Of a DNA stretch of 64,000 bases, positions 25,483 through 35,440 are shown one piece after another; the first letter of the stretch is position 1, and the number at the start of each line of letters is the position of its first letter. The stretch is from G963665085 sp963665085 (GTDB lineage: Bacteria; Bacteroidota; Bacteroidia; Bacteroidales; JAAAOM01). The notes below the pieces were generated by a model. That model saw nothing but the letters and a program-made list of their open reading frames with translations, did no database searches and had not been told where the DNA came from. The stretch is taken from positions 2,108,001-2,172,000 of the forward strand of contig CAXXXS010000001.1 in assembly GCA_963665085.2 (NCBI GenBank), read 5' to 3'. Position numbers and translations under genes: made by a program.

Positions 25483-28308
25483 TTATTCTTCGGGGAGTGT
25501 TATTTTAAATTCAGTACCCTTGTTCTTTTCAGAGTTTATCTCTATTTTTCCTCCATGTTCCTGGATTATACTGTGAACGATAGCCAATCCAAGTCCTGTT
25601 CCTTCTCCAACTGCTTTTGTGGTGAAAAACGGATCGAAAATTTTATTCTTAAGATCCTCTGGGATACCAATACCATCATCTTTAACAGAGATAGTAATTT
25701 TGTTCTTATTAGGCACCTTATCGGTCGTAATAGTTATTTCACCATTATCTTCAATAGCTTGAATTGAATTGACTATGAGATTTAGAAAAACCTGGCTTAA
25801 TTTTCCTGGAAAGCAATTAATGGGATAAATCAGGTTATAGTTTTTTACAATTTTTATTCGATGTTTGTATTTGTTTTTAAGGATGATTAATGCAGAATCA
25901 ATAAGTTCATTTATATTAGATGGTGTTTTATTTTCCGTGTCAAGACGAGAGAATGTCCTTAAGCCTTTCACGATCTCTGTAGTTCTTGTAATTCCAATAC
26001 GCATCGATTCAATTAGCTTTGGAATACTTTCCATAGCTTTACTAACTTTCCGGGCTTCAGTTGCTTTGTCAATAACTATATTTTCTTGTGTGTCTAGTGA
26101 ACATTCTGTGATAATTTTCAGGACATCATTTATTATTAGTTCTAAACCTGTTAGCCCGCTGCTAATAAAATTAATAGGATTGTTAATTTCGTGGGCTATC
26201 CCTGCTGTTAAAACGCCAATTGATGCCATTTTTTCCGAAAGGATTAGTTGATTTTGAGTTTGTTTAAGTTCTTCAATTAACTTTTCAAGTTCAAGTTTCT
26301 GTATGGATAAAATATCATTGGCAGCATATAATTCTTCATTTGTGTTAAGTAATTTATGATTTAACTCCCTAACTTCGGAAGTTCTTTTTTTGACTAATTC
26401 TTCTAGGTTATCTCGATGTTTTTCAACTTCTTGTTGGAGTTTTTTTCTTTCTGAAATATCTATAGACATTGATATAATTCCAGAAACTTTATCGTTAATG
26501 ATGAGAGGGGCTTTAATAATTCGTAAAAATGATTGGTTGGGCCTTACCGACGGTTTCTCGTAGTCGATAACTTTTTGATTGAATACTTCTTCTAATTGAG
26601 CTAACCATACTTCTTTTGTTTCTTCATGAGGAATCAGAAAATTTATTTTCCCTCCTTCGTGATCCCCGTATAGAATTTTTGAAAGGCTATTTTGAAGAAT
26701 AAGGGTATCATTTTTGTCCGTCACCATTAATTCAAAAGGTAAACTATTAACAACAGATGATAACGTTTCTTCTCTTCTTGTTATTTCTTTTTCCAGCCTG
26801 TCTTTCTCTTCTATATCTTCAACAATGGAATTTATATATTCCACTTTCCCTTCACAGTTAAATTCCGGGGAAGCAATGAAATTAATTAAGTGCTCTTTGT
26901 TGTTTTTTCCTTTAATATAGATTCTTGAATTAAGTACTTTGCCTTTCTCAAGTTCAGAGATAACAAAGTCTCTGTCTTTAGTGTTTTTATAAACAGATTG
27001 CATTTTAGGGAATGTTCCAATTGCATCATCATAAGTGTTAAAACCCAGCATTTCAATCAGTTTATTGTTTATGAATACAATATCACCATCAATTTTTGTG
27101 CGTACAATCCCGATAGGGGCATTATCAACCAAATTGCGGTACCGTTCTTCACTTTTAATGAGGCTTTGTTCTGCTTTTTTTCGTGCTGTGATATCGCGAA
27201 TTATCGCCAGCATATATTTCTTCTCTTCTAGTTCGAACGTGTTTAAGGATATTTCACAATTTAATTCTTTGCCCGTAAAAGTTTTTAAGCTCCATTCGAA
27301 TTTATGCAAGTTACCTTCAATTGCTTTTTGAAAATACTCAGGAACCAGTATTTTTGAAAGTTCACCATTAGATTGTTTTTCAACATGTAGATCATCAAAG
27401 CTTATTTGTGATTTTTCGTGAGGTATTTCAAAAACTTTTCTTGCTTTATTATTAAACTCAATAATATTGTTTTTATAAACAATAAAAATCGCATCATTCG
27501 ATTCTTCAAATAAACTCCTGTATTTTCGTTCGCTTTCAACTAATTTTAAATCAGCGGCTTTTTTTTGCGTAATATCTCTTACAACAACCATTAATGAAAA
27601 ATTATTACCCATTTCCAGTTTGCTCATTGATACTTCACAATAGATATTTCTGCCTTTAAAAGTGCGCCCAAACCATTCAAATTTTTGAGGCTCACCGGCA
27701 AGAGTTTTCTGAAGATAAAAATTGGCTTTTTCGGAAGATAATTGTCCGTCTGGCTGATATTCTGGACTTATATCTTCCATTTTGAAAGAGGATAGATATT
27801 CTGGTAAGTCAAAGATTTGTCTTGCTTTACTGTTAAATTCCAAACTGTTGCCTGGATGTACGATGTAAATTGCATCATTTGAGTTTTCAAATAATCCACG
27901 ATACTTGCTTTCACTAATTTTAACTTCTTCAATTAGTTTTTTCTGTGCTGTAATATCTTCTGCAATTCCTATAAGATAATTCTTTTTATCTGCTGGGTTT
28001 TTATATGGTCTAAGTGATAATCTTACGTCTATTATCTCCTTGTTTTTCTTTTTAAATTTTATCTCGAAGGTAGTAATTTCATTTTTTCCTTTTGTTTCTT
28101 TTAATATTCGTTGCCGGTCTTCCGGGGTTACGTATAAGTCTTTAGACAATTCATCAATACTTTCTATAATTTCTTCTACAGAATTATATCCCAATACTCT
28201 TGCAAGCTGTATGTTTAAATTCACAAATTTACCTTCTGGCGTTGTGAGAAAAACACCTAGAGGGGCATTGTCAAAAATGGTTTTTAACCTTGAGAATTCA
28301 TCGTTCAT
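25483..28308 (-). CDS. Soluble multi-PAS sensor histidine kinase
   Basis: 941 residues without membrane helices. Five PAS domains in a row (about 5-125, 135-260, 265-390, 395-510, 520-640), a coiled coil (about 640-700), then a HisKA-type H-box with phosphoacceptor H706 in AGIAHEINNPINF. The ATPase domain has NLIVNSIQA (N), DDGIGIP (G1) and GTGLGLAI (G2). The NNPINF form of the H-box is that of the NtrB-like/HisKA group. It has no receiver, so it needs a partner; the lone receiver at 28652-29041 is the nearest candidate, on the same strand upstream. Signals are probably cytoplasmic. Confidence 0.94.
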   Translation of the reverse strand: MNDEFSRLKTIFDNAPLGVFLTTPEGKFVNLNIQLARVLGYNSVEEIIESIDELSKDLYVTPEDRQRILKETKGKNEITTFEIKFKKKNKEIIDVRLSLRPYKNPADKKNYLIGIAEDITAQKKLIEEVKISESKYRGLFENSNDAIYIVHPGNSLEFNSKARQIFDLPEYLSSFKMEDISPEYQPDGQLSSEKANFYLQKTLAGEPQKFEWFGRTFKGRNIYCEVSMSKLEMGNNFSLMVVVRDITQKKAADLKLVESERKYRSLFEESNDAIFIVYKNNIIEFNNKARKVFEIPHEKSQISFDDLHVEKQSNGELSKILVPEYFQKAIEGNLHKFEWSLKTFTGKELNCEISLNTFELEEKKYMLAIIRDITARKKAEQSLIKSEERYRNLVDNAPIGIVRTKIDGDIVFINNKLIEMLGFNTYDDAIGTFPKMQSVYKNTKDRDFVISELEKGKVLNSRIYIKGKNNKEHLINFIASPEFNCEGKVEYINSIVEDIEEKDRLEKEITRREETLSSVVNSLPFELMVTDKNDTLILQNSLSKILYGDHEGGKINFLIPHEETKEVWLAQLEEVFNQKVIDYEKPSVRPNQSFLRIIKAPLIINDKVSGIISMSIDISERKKLQQEVEKHRDNLEELVKKRTSEVRELNHKLLNTNEELYAANDILSIQKLELEKLIEELKQTQNQLILSEKMASIGVLTAGIAHEINNPINFISSGLTGLELIINDVLKIITECSLDTQENIVIDKATEARKVSKAMESIPKLIESMRIGITRTTEIVKGLRTFSRLDTENKTPSNINELIDSALIILKNKYKHRIKIVKNYNLIYPINCFPGKLSQVFLNLIVNSIQAIEDNGEITITTDKVPNKNKITISVKDDGIGIPEDLKNKIFDPFFTTKAVGEGTGLGLAIVHSIIQEHGGKIEINSEKNKGTEFKITLPEE

Positions 28309-28651
28309 ATTCGAATCAGTTGATTCTTAACAGGTAACTTGTCTATTATTAATAAAAATAAATAAAAACTTTGGCTATTAAAATATTTACTGAAATAATC
28401 TCAATCTTGATTCCTTTGAAAACCTTTTCTAAGATTGAAAAATCCACATTAGAATATAAGAACAGAAGGTTTTTTCAAGAAAAATAGGTAGGAAATAAAT
28501 TTAATGTATCGATATTATGTGTTAAATAGGTTTGAAATATGGTTTCTAACATGTTTGATTTTAAAATACATATAGCGTTAAATGTGGGTTTTATTCTTCC
28601 GCAATTTCATTATTGATTTGTGTAATTTCAATAATAAAAATTATTATGCAT
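28309..28651. other. 343-bp non-coding gap
   Basis: AT-rich, no reading frame of interest. The only structure seen is an 8-bp inverted repeat, TCAATCTT (28401-28408) with AAGATTGA (28431-28438), and weak AT hairpins next to the response-regulator stop. It presumably holds the promoter of the kinase gene, but no good -7 box was found. Confidence 0.5.
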
Positions 28652-29041
28652 TTAGTTCAAATTTTCTATATCCAAAATTGAGTTTACGGTTGATTTTAAT
28701 TCCTCTACAATAATTGGTTTTTTTATATATCCACAGGCCTTTTGTTCTAAAGCTTTGTCAATTGATTCAGAATCTTGTTTGGCACTTATCATTAAAACGG
28801 GGATATGATTAGTTGTTTCATCGGTTTTAATTTTATTTAATATCTGAAAACCGTCTATATCTGGCATCATAATATCAATTATAAGAAGATCCGGCAAGAT
28901 TTTTTTTGTGAGTTTTATTGCAGAACGGCTATCTTTTTCAATGTTTATTTCAAGGTTAGAATTATCTTCAAAGATAGCCCTTATTAGATATAGGCTCGTC
29001 TCTGAATCATCTACAACAAGAATTTTCTTTTTTATTGACAT
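28652..29041 (-). CDS. Single-domain response regulator (receiver only)
   Basis: 129 residues, one receiver domain. Acidic pocket in VVDDSE, phospho-acceptor D56 in LLIIDIMMPDIDGF, the conserved Ser/Thr in PVLMISAK and Lys in YIKKPI. No output domain follows. Likely an intermediate in a phosphorelay or partner of the soluble kinase downstream on the same strand. It has its own -7 box. Confidence 0.95.
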   Translation of the reverse strand: MSIKKKILVVDDSETSLYLIRAIFEDNSNLEINIEKDSRSAIKLTKKILPDLLIIDIMMPDIDGFQILNKIKTDETTNHIPVLMISAKQDSESIDKALEQKACGYIKKPIIVEELKSTVNSILDIENLN

Positions 29042-29062
29042 TTAAGTTGATTTTTAGGAAAC

Positions 29063-29070
29063 CAAAAGTA
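29063..29070 (-). promoter_or_regulatory. -7 promoter element of the receiver gene
   Basis: On the minus strand TACTTTTG matches TAnnTTTG exactly, 22 bp before the start codon at 29041. Confidence 0.5.
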
Positions 29071-29484
29071 TTCAAATTTTCAATTTCACCATCATTAAAT
29101 TTCACATCTTTCTCATTAGTTAAGTTTTTTGATTATAATTCTTGTTGCTGATTTTTTATTTTTTCAGAAATAAGTTGTAACTTTTAAAAAAGTTAAACTA
29201 AAGCCACTAATTATGTTAAACAAAAGGGATTGATATTCTATTATTGTCCTTCTATACGTTAGATAGATATTAAAAAAATATAAGGTTCCAAAAGAATAAC
29301 TTCAAGCTGGCAAGTAAAAAATCTGACAAAGAATACAGCGAAAACGTTTTGTTTAACTGGTTAGTTGAAAATAATAGTAATAAATATTTTAATCTGTTTC
29401 TGAAAATCAATAATTAAGGTAATTTATTTAACTGGAAATCAAGATAAATAATGTCCCATTTAGAATCTAAGAAACTTATTGGAT
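29071..29484. other. 414-bp non-coding divergent region
   Basis: AT-rich sequence between the receiver gene and the large hybrid kinase. It must contain the kinase promoter, but I find no clear -7 box, repeat or RNA structure in it. Confidence 0.5.
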
Positions 29485-32400
29485 ATGGACAGTTCAGAAC
29501 ATAATTTGAATCTTCAATATTTTCACGGTCAATTGATAGATAGCCATCTGTCTGATAATTTTCTGCAAAATATTTTCGATGTTTTACAAAGCGGGATAAG
29601 TATTTTAAATGAAAATTATACAATAGCAAAAACAAATAAATGGGTAGAAAATAAATACGGAAAAGGGAAATCATTAAAAGGAAGCCTTTGTTTTAATGCA
29701 TTTTGTAATAGAGACACAGTATGTGAAGGATGTCCTGCTTCGAAAGTATTTAAAACAAAAGAAATGAGCCAGGAAGTATTGGCATTTCCTTCAATTGAGA
29801 ATGCGCAAGGATGGCTAGAAGTAACAGCTTTCCCGATTAAAGATGAAGGAGGCAAAGTAATTCAGGTACTTGAAATTTTTAGGGATATTACAGAAAAGCG
29901 GATCTTAGAATTAAAACTAAAAGAAAAAACAATAGAATTAGAGATAATAAATAAAAAGTTAAGGGAACGAAATAAAGCATTACAAATAACGGAAGACGAA
30001 TTGCGTTCTAACATAGAAGAACTATATACCGCAAACATCCAGATAGAAGAGGGAAAGCAAATATACGAGGGACTTTATAAATATGCTCCTTTAGCATACC
30101 AGTCATTAGATTTTAATGGTAATATTTTAGAAGTTAATCCGGCATGGTTGAAAATCCTGGGGTATAAAAAAGAAGAGGTTATTGGAAAATGGTTTGGTGA
30201 TTTTTTGCCCAGAACATTTGTTCCTGGTTACAAAAAAAGGTTTGAAACTTTTAAGGAAAGGGGATTTATCAATAATGAGCATTTAAAATTAAGAAAAAGT
30301 AATGGCAGATATATTGACGTTTTATTTGAAGGGAATATTGGCTATACCCCAGAAGGGAAGTTTAAGCAGACTTTTTGCACATTTAAGGATGTTACAAAGG
30401 AGAAGCAGGCTGAGTTATTTCTGAGAGAAAGTGAAGAAAAGTATAAGGTACTAGTTAATGCAGCACCTTATGGCATTGTTCTTTGTGATAAAACAGGAAG
30501 GGTTTTGTTTAATAACCCTGCTTTTAATCAGATTTTTGGATATACTGAGAATGAAATTTTGAAAAAAAAGGTTTGGGAATTTCCTGTTGAAAATACGGAT
30601 GAAAAGAAAATAAAAGAAGGCTATGAGAAAATCATAAAAAACCGGTCAAAACCCGAAACATATTTTTTTAAAAGTAATAGAGTAAATGGAGATATTATTT
30701 ATCTGAAGATTGATTGGGATTATGTGAATAAAAAGAATGGAAATCTAGAGGGGATAATTTGTATTGTTGGGGATATTACTGAAACCAGGTTGCAGCAAAA
30801 CAAAATTAGAGAAGCATTAGATGAAGCACATATTAGACAAGAGGAAATAGCCGCATTGTTAAAAGCCTCTCAGGTTATTCCTGTCGCCCGTAATTTTGAT
30901 TCAGCAGCCCGGAAGATATTTAGTATTTGCAAGAAATTAATAGGGGCAACATCAGGATATGTAGCATTGCTCTCAGAAAATAAAAAAGAAAATGAGGTGC
31001 TGTTTTTAGATTCAGGTGGGGCAACGTGTAATGTAAATCCTGATTTACCAATGCCAATTAGAGGATTGAGAGAGATTGCATATAAAATTAAGGATGTTGC
31101 ATTTGAGAATGATTTTGCAAACAGCGAATGGAATTCATTTATGCCACACGGACATGTTAAACTCAAAAATGTATTGTTTGCACCATTAATTATAGAAGGA
31201 GAACCTGTAGGATTACTGGGATTAGCAAATAAAAAAGGTGGATTTTTAGAGCGGGATGTAAAAATGACTAAAGCTTTTGCCGAATTAGCTGCTGTAGCCT
31301 TAACTTATGTCCAGCATCATGATAAATTAATTAAGAGTGAAAACAGGTTTAAGAAATTGTTCGAGAATATGCGTAGTGGCGTTGCTATATATGAGCCAAT
31401 TGAAGGAGGACGAGATTTTAAATTTGTTGGGGTAAATAAAAAAGCTGAAAAAATTACAAATACAGCAGCAAGTGATTTAATTGGAAAGACATTATTGGAG
31501 GAATTCCCCAATATGGAAAATACACCTCTTTACAAAGCGCTTAAAGAAGTAAATACAACTAAAAAAGATAAATATCTCGAACCTTTTTTTTATAAAGATG
31601 CTAAACGCGAAGGATGGAGAGAAAATAATTTATATATACTCCCTTCAGGTGAGATTGTAGCAATTTTTACGGATGTAACGGAAAGAATTATTTCTGAGCA
31701 GTTGTTATTAAAACAAAATGTAGAATTAATAAAAGCTAAAGAAAAAGCAGAAGAAAGCGATCGCCTTAAAACAGAATTTTTAAATAATATGTCTCATGAA
31801 ATCAGGACCCCAATGAATGGGATTATAGGATTTTCAGAGATCCTTGATCAGGAAGGGTTAGATATTGACAAAAGAAGATTTTATACCAGTATTATTCGTA
31901 CAAGCTCTCAACAATTACTTAGAATTATCGATGATATACTGGAAATCTCAACGCTGGAAACAAAACAGGTGAGGCCTAATATTGAAAAAGTATATTTCAA
32001 TAGTTTGCTAATGGAATTGTTCTCAATTTATAATATAAAAGCAAAAGAACATAAAATTCATCTATATCTTAGAAAAGGATTATCTGATGATGAATCTTGC
32101 ATCGAAACCGATAAAACCAAGTTAAGTAAGATAATAAATAATCTTGTTGAAAATGCACTGAAATTTACATTTGATGGCTATATTGAAATCGGTTATCATC
32201 TTAAAGGCGATTCAATAGAACTCTATGTGAAAGATACGGGAGTTGGTATTTCTTCCGAGAATTTTGACGTGATATTTAAGCGGTTCTCCCAAGAAGATAA
32301 AACATTGTCCCGTAAGGCTGGAGGTTTGGGGCTAGGGCTTTCTATTGCAAAAGAAAATGCCGAATTACTTGGAGGCTCGATAAGATTGGAATCAGTAAAA

Positions 32401-32877
32401 GGAAAAGGCACAACTTTTTATGTCTTAATTCCATATAAACCTATTTCATCAAAAGATCGTATAAAAACTGAATTTGTTATAAAAAGACAGGAAGAAAAAA
32501 ATAAAACATTAAAAATTTTAGTGGCAGAAGACGAAGAAATTAACTATTTGTATATTGAAGAGGTCCTAAGAAATTCTGATAAACAAAATTTCAAAATTGT
32601 TCATGCTAAGAATGGAAAAGAAGCTGTTGATATCTGCATTGATGATAAGGAGATAGATTTAGTTTTAATGGATATTAAGCTGCCCGTAATGACTGGCTAT
32701 GAAGCTACAGCTAAAATAAAAGAAGCTAGGCCAGACTTACCTGTTATTGCACAAACAGCCTATGCCGGTATCAAAGATCGGGAAGAGGCTCTTTCTCATG
32801 GTTGTAACGAATTTATATCTAAACCCATTGATAAGAAAAAACTTGTAGACCTGATTGTAAGGATGACAGATGGTTGA
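29485..32877 (+). CDS. Large soluble hybrid sensor histidine kinase with PAS, GAF and receiver domains
   Basis: 1130 residues from ATG 29485; an in-frame TTG two codons earlier is less likely. Order: PAS with a cysteine-rich loop C-x4-C-x5-C-x2-C (about 75-95), coiled coil (150-200), two PAS (about 195-315 and 320-440), GAF (455-615), PAS (620-745), HisKA with H771 in NMSHEIRTPMNG, ATPase (about 870-985), receiver with D1063 in LVLMDIKLPVMTGY. No membrane helix, so it senses cytoplasmic signals; the Cys-rich PAS could bind a metal or react to redox state. No HPt or output domain is present. It is followed after 11 bp by a second hybrid kinase with a similar core. Confidence 0.93.
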   Translation: MDSSEHNLNLQYFHGQLIDSHLSDNFLQNIFDVLQSGISILNENYTIAKTNKWVENKYGKGKSLKGSLCFNAFCNRDTVCEGCPASKVFKTKEMSQEVLAFPSIENAQGWLEVTAFPIKDEGGKVIQVLEIFRDITEKRILELKLKEKTIELEIINKKLRERNKALQITEDELRSNIEELYTANIQIEEGKQIYEGLYKYAPLAYQSLDFNGNILEVNPAWLKILGYKKEEVIGKWFGDFLPRTFVPGYKKRFETFKERGFINNEHLKLRKSNGRYIDVLFEGNIGYTPEGKFKQTFCTFKDVTKEKQAELFLRESEEKYKVLVNAAPYGIVLCDKTGRVLFNNPAFNQIFGYTENEILKKKVWEFPVENTDEKKIKEGYEKIIKNRSKPETYFFKSNRVNGDIIYLKIDWDYVNKKNGNLEGIICIVGDITETRLQQNKIREALDEAHIRQEEIAALLKASQVIPVARNFDSAARKIFSICKKLIGATSGYVALLSENKKENEVLFLDSGGATCNVNPDLPMPIRGLREIAYKIKDVAFENDFANSEWNSFMPHGHVKLKNVLFAPLIIEGEPVGLLGLANKKGGFLERDVKMTKAFAELAAVALTYVQHHDKLIKSENRFKKLFENMRSGVAIYEPIEGGRDFKFVGVNKKAEKITNTAASDLIGKTLLEEFPNMENTPLYKALKEVNTTKKDKYLEPFFYKDAKREGWRENNLYILPSGEIVAIFTDVTERIISEQLLLKQNVELIKAKEKAEESDRLKTEFLNNMSHEIRTPMNGIIGFSEILDQEGLDIDKRRFYTSIIRTSSQQLLRIIDDILEISTLETKQVRPNIEKVYFNSLLMELFSIYNIKAKEHKIHLYLRKGLSDDESCIETDKTKLSKIINNLVENALKFTFDGYIEIGYHLKGDSIELYVKDTGVGISSENFDVIFKRFSQEDKTLSRKAGGLGLGLSIAKENAELLGGSIRLESVKGKGTTFYVLIPYKPISSKDRIKTEFVIKRQEEKNKTLKILVAEDEEINYLYIEEVLRNSDKQNFKIVHAKNGKEAVDICIDDKEIDLVLMDIKLPVMTGYEATAKIKEARPDLPVIAQTAYAGIKDREEALSHGCNEFISKPIDKKKLVDLIVRMTDG

Positions 32878-32888
32878 TATAATGAGAA

Positions 32889-34739
32889 ATGGGTAAGATA
32901 AAGATACATAATGAGGAGGTTAATTCAATTACCTTATCTTTTTTAAATAAAAAGCTTGAAAAAGATTTTTATGCTTATTACATAGATAGGTATTTATGGC
33001 AACTTAAGCTTGCCCATATTCTTGCTATTACTTTCTTTTTTGTCGCCGTTTTTGCAGAAAATCTTTTAGTTGATGTTGAAACAATATCGATATGGCTGAG
33101 AATTGGGGTTGTTGTTCCGTCATTTACTATAGGTTTAGTACTTACTTTTGTGAAACCTGACTTTTATAAGAAAAATTATCAATATTTTAATATTTATTAT
33201 GTTTTTGTTACAGGAATAAGCTTCATTCTTGCTGGTGCATTTTCTTCTGTTGAATTTATGTATTCGCTCTATAGTGGCCTTATTATCTGTCTTTTATTTA
33301 ATTATGCTTTTATCCGTTTAAGTTTTGTAATATCCTCAGGAGTTGGTACCGTTCTGGTTGTTGCTTATATCTACATTTCTTTTTTTGCAGTAGAACACGC
33401 AAATTATCTGGCACATATGACAATTTATACCATTGTTGTACATTTTTTCGGAATGTTTATTTCATATTTAATTGAATATGACAGTAAAAGAAGTTATTTA
33501 CTCTTAATGCAAACAAGAGAAGATGCTCAAAAAATAATTGCAGCAAATAAGAATCTTGAAGGTAAAGTTAAAGAACGTACGGCAGAGCTAACAAAAGCAA
33601 AACAAAAGGCAGAGGAAGGAGATCGTCTAAAGACGGAGTTCTTAAATAATATGTCCCATGAGATTCGAACGCCAATGAACGGAATTATTGGGTTTTCCCA
33701 AATGTTGGATGAGCCGGAGGTTGATAACGAAATGAGAAAAGCATATGTGGGGATTATACAAAGTAGTAGTCAGCAACTCCTGAGAATAATTGATGATATC
33801 CTCGAAATATCAACTCTTGAGACACACCAGGTAAATGCAGTTATTGAGAAGTTTTGCCTTAACGATCTTCTAATGGAATTATTTACTGCTTTTATTTTAA
33901 GGGCAAAAGAACATAAAATTCATCTTTATCTTCACAAGGGGCTTGATGAAGAAGAAAGTAAAATTTATACGGATAAAACAAGGTTACGAAAGGTGCTGAG
34001 TAATCTAATTGAAAATGCGTTTAAGTTTACTCATGAAGGTTCTATAGAATTTGGTTACGAGAGAAATGGCGGTGATATTGAGTTTTATGTAAAAGATACA
34101 GGAGTAGGTATCGAGCAAAGCAAATTTGAAACTATTTTTAAAAGATTTTCTCAGGAAACAAGTGATTTGTCAAGGACAGAAGGCGGACTTGGTCTTGGCT
34201 TATCAATAGCACAGGCAAACATTAAGTTACTGGGTGGAAATATCAGGTTAGAATCTTTAAAAGGTAGAGGTTCTACGTTCTATGTTAGAATACCCTACGT
34301 TATTTATTTATCACAAAAGGAAGAAATAAGGGTTAATAAACTTAAGATAATCGCCAAAAATTTCATCAAGGTGCTGATTGCAGAAGATGATGAAATAAAT
34401 TTTCTATTTGTCGAAGAGATTCTTCAGCAATCCAGGGAAGTAACTTTTGAAGTGTCACATGTCAAAAATGGACTTGAGGCATTAAACTTTTGTGAAAACA
34501 ATGAAGTTGATTTAGTAATAATGGATATTAAAATGCCTGTAATGAATGGATATGAAGCAACCACAGAAATAAAAAAAATAAAACCAGGTTTGCCCGTCAT
34601 TGCTTTAACAGCGTTTTCAACAGAAAGAGATAGAGATAAAGCTTTGGCTTATGGTTGTGATGATTTTATTTCAAAGCCAGTAGATAGAGATATGTTTTTT
34701 GCTAAAATATTCCAATTAGTTAATGTTGAAACGAATTAG
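32889..34739 (+). CDS. Membrane hybrid sensor histidine kinase with receiver
   Basis: 616 residues. Residues about 35-205 hold six membrane helices with no large extracytoplasmic loop, suggesting sensing in the membrane. A short coil leads to HisKA with H257 in NMSHEIRTPMNG, ATPase (about 355-475; DTGVGI, GGLGLGLSIA) and a receiver with D546 in LVIMDIKMPVMNGY. The catalytic core and receiver are closely similar to those of the preceding gene (EFLNNMSHEIRTPMNGIIGF; EHKIHLYL is shared), pointing to tandem duplication with exchange of the sensor part. It is likely in an operon with the preceding gene. Confidence 0.94.
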   Translation: MGKIKIHNEEVNSITLSFLNKKLEKDFYAYYIDRYLWQLKLAHILAITFFFVAVFAENLLVDVETISIWLRIGVVVPSFTIGLVLTFVKPDFYKKNYQYFNIYYVFVTGISFILAGAFSSVEFMYSLYSGLIICLLFNYAFIRLSFVISSGVGTVLVVAYIYISFFAVEHANYLAHMTIYTIVVHFFGMFISYLIEYDSKRSYLLLMQTREDAQKIIAANKNLEGKVKERTAELTKAKQKAEEGDRLKTEFLNNMSHEIRTPMNGIIGFSQMLDEPEVDNEMRKAYVGIIQSSSQQLLRIIDDILEISTLETHQVNAVIEKFCLNDLLMELFTAFILRAKEHKIHLYLHKGLDEEESKIYTDKTRLRKVLSNLIENAFKFTHEGSIEFGYERNGGDIEFYVKDTGVGIEQSKFETIFKRFSQETSDLSRTEGGLGLGLSIAQANIKLLGGNIRLESLKGRGSTFYVRIPYVIYLSQKEEIRVNKLKIIAKNFIKVLIAEDDEINFLFVEEILQQSREVTFEVSHVKNGLEALNFCENNEVDLVIMDIKMPVMNGYEATTEIKKIKPGLPVIALTAFSTERDRDKALAYGCDDFISKPVDRDMFFAKIFQLVNVETN

Positions 34740-35440
34740 TAAGATTTAGTAGCTTTTATAGCATATCTGTAAACGCACCAATTTATAGCAGTTAAATATA
34801 ATATACCTAAAATAAAGGTAATTGTTCCTGATTCTGTTGGTTCTATGAAATGGTATACCCAAAAGGCAGGAAATATTGCCATTAGTATTTCCCATGGAGA
34901 GTTAACAAAAAAGATAAGTAAGGGAATTAATAAAACAATATTTGCAACTTTTAATAGGGTTAATCCTTCAATTTTGTTTTTTGCTTTGGTTGAGATTATT
35001 AAAATAATTATCGGTGTATTTAAAGCGCAAAGTAATGAGGTCATTAAGAGCTTAAGAAAAGGGAAGTGCAATAATCCATTAAAAAATAAGACAGCCAAAC
35101 TACATGCAAATCCATAAATTGCAAGAAAGGTAATCCTAACTGCTAAAAATCCGGAAATGGTAACAGGTGTAGTATTTAAAACAGGGAAAAGGTTGAGATC
35201 TTTTTCATCCAGTAAAATAAAGGAAAGTATAAAGCCAGGAAAAACACAATTTAATAATGCGAAAAATGAAATTATCTCCAGGTAAAAATCGCTGATAGCG
35301 GGAAAATAACTTGAAAGTAGTGGCAAGCCAATTCTAATTATGAAAATTATAGCGAAAGGCATAAAAAACAGAAGGGACAAAGTAGGATCCCGTTTTATAT
35401 TTTTAGAATCAATGACTAGTATTGAAAGGTATTTATTCAT
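34736..35440 (-). CDS. ABC-2-type membrane permease, subunit B
   Basis: 234 residues with six predicted membrane helices and no soluble domain, as in small ABC-2 export permeases. It begins inside the end of the preceding permease gene (8-bp overlap) and overlaps the convergent kinase stop by 4 bp. Together with the second permease and the ATPase it forms one exporter. Similar gene sets are sometimes annotated as fluoroquinolone exporters; the substrate here is unknown. Confidence 0.8.
   Translation of the reverse strand: MNKYLSILVIDSKNIKRDPTLSLLFFMPFAIIFIIRIGLPLLSSYFPAISDFYLEIISFFALLNCVFPGFILSFILLDEKDLNLFPVLNTTPVTISGFLAVRITFLAIYGFACSLAVLFFNGLLHFPFLKLLMTSLLCALNTPIIILIISTKAKNKIEGLTLLKVANIVLLIPLLIFFVNSPWEILMAIFPAFWVYHFIEPTESGTITFILGILYLTAINWCVYRYAIKATKSY

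Noticed and set aside
26998..27331. Overlapping plus-strand frames opposite the five-PAS kinase
   Set aside because: Antisense to conserved PAS coding sequence; hydrophobic composition is a by-product of AT-rich codons.
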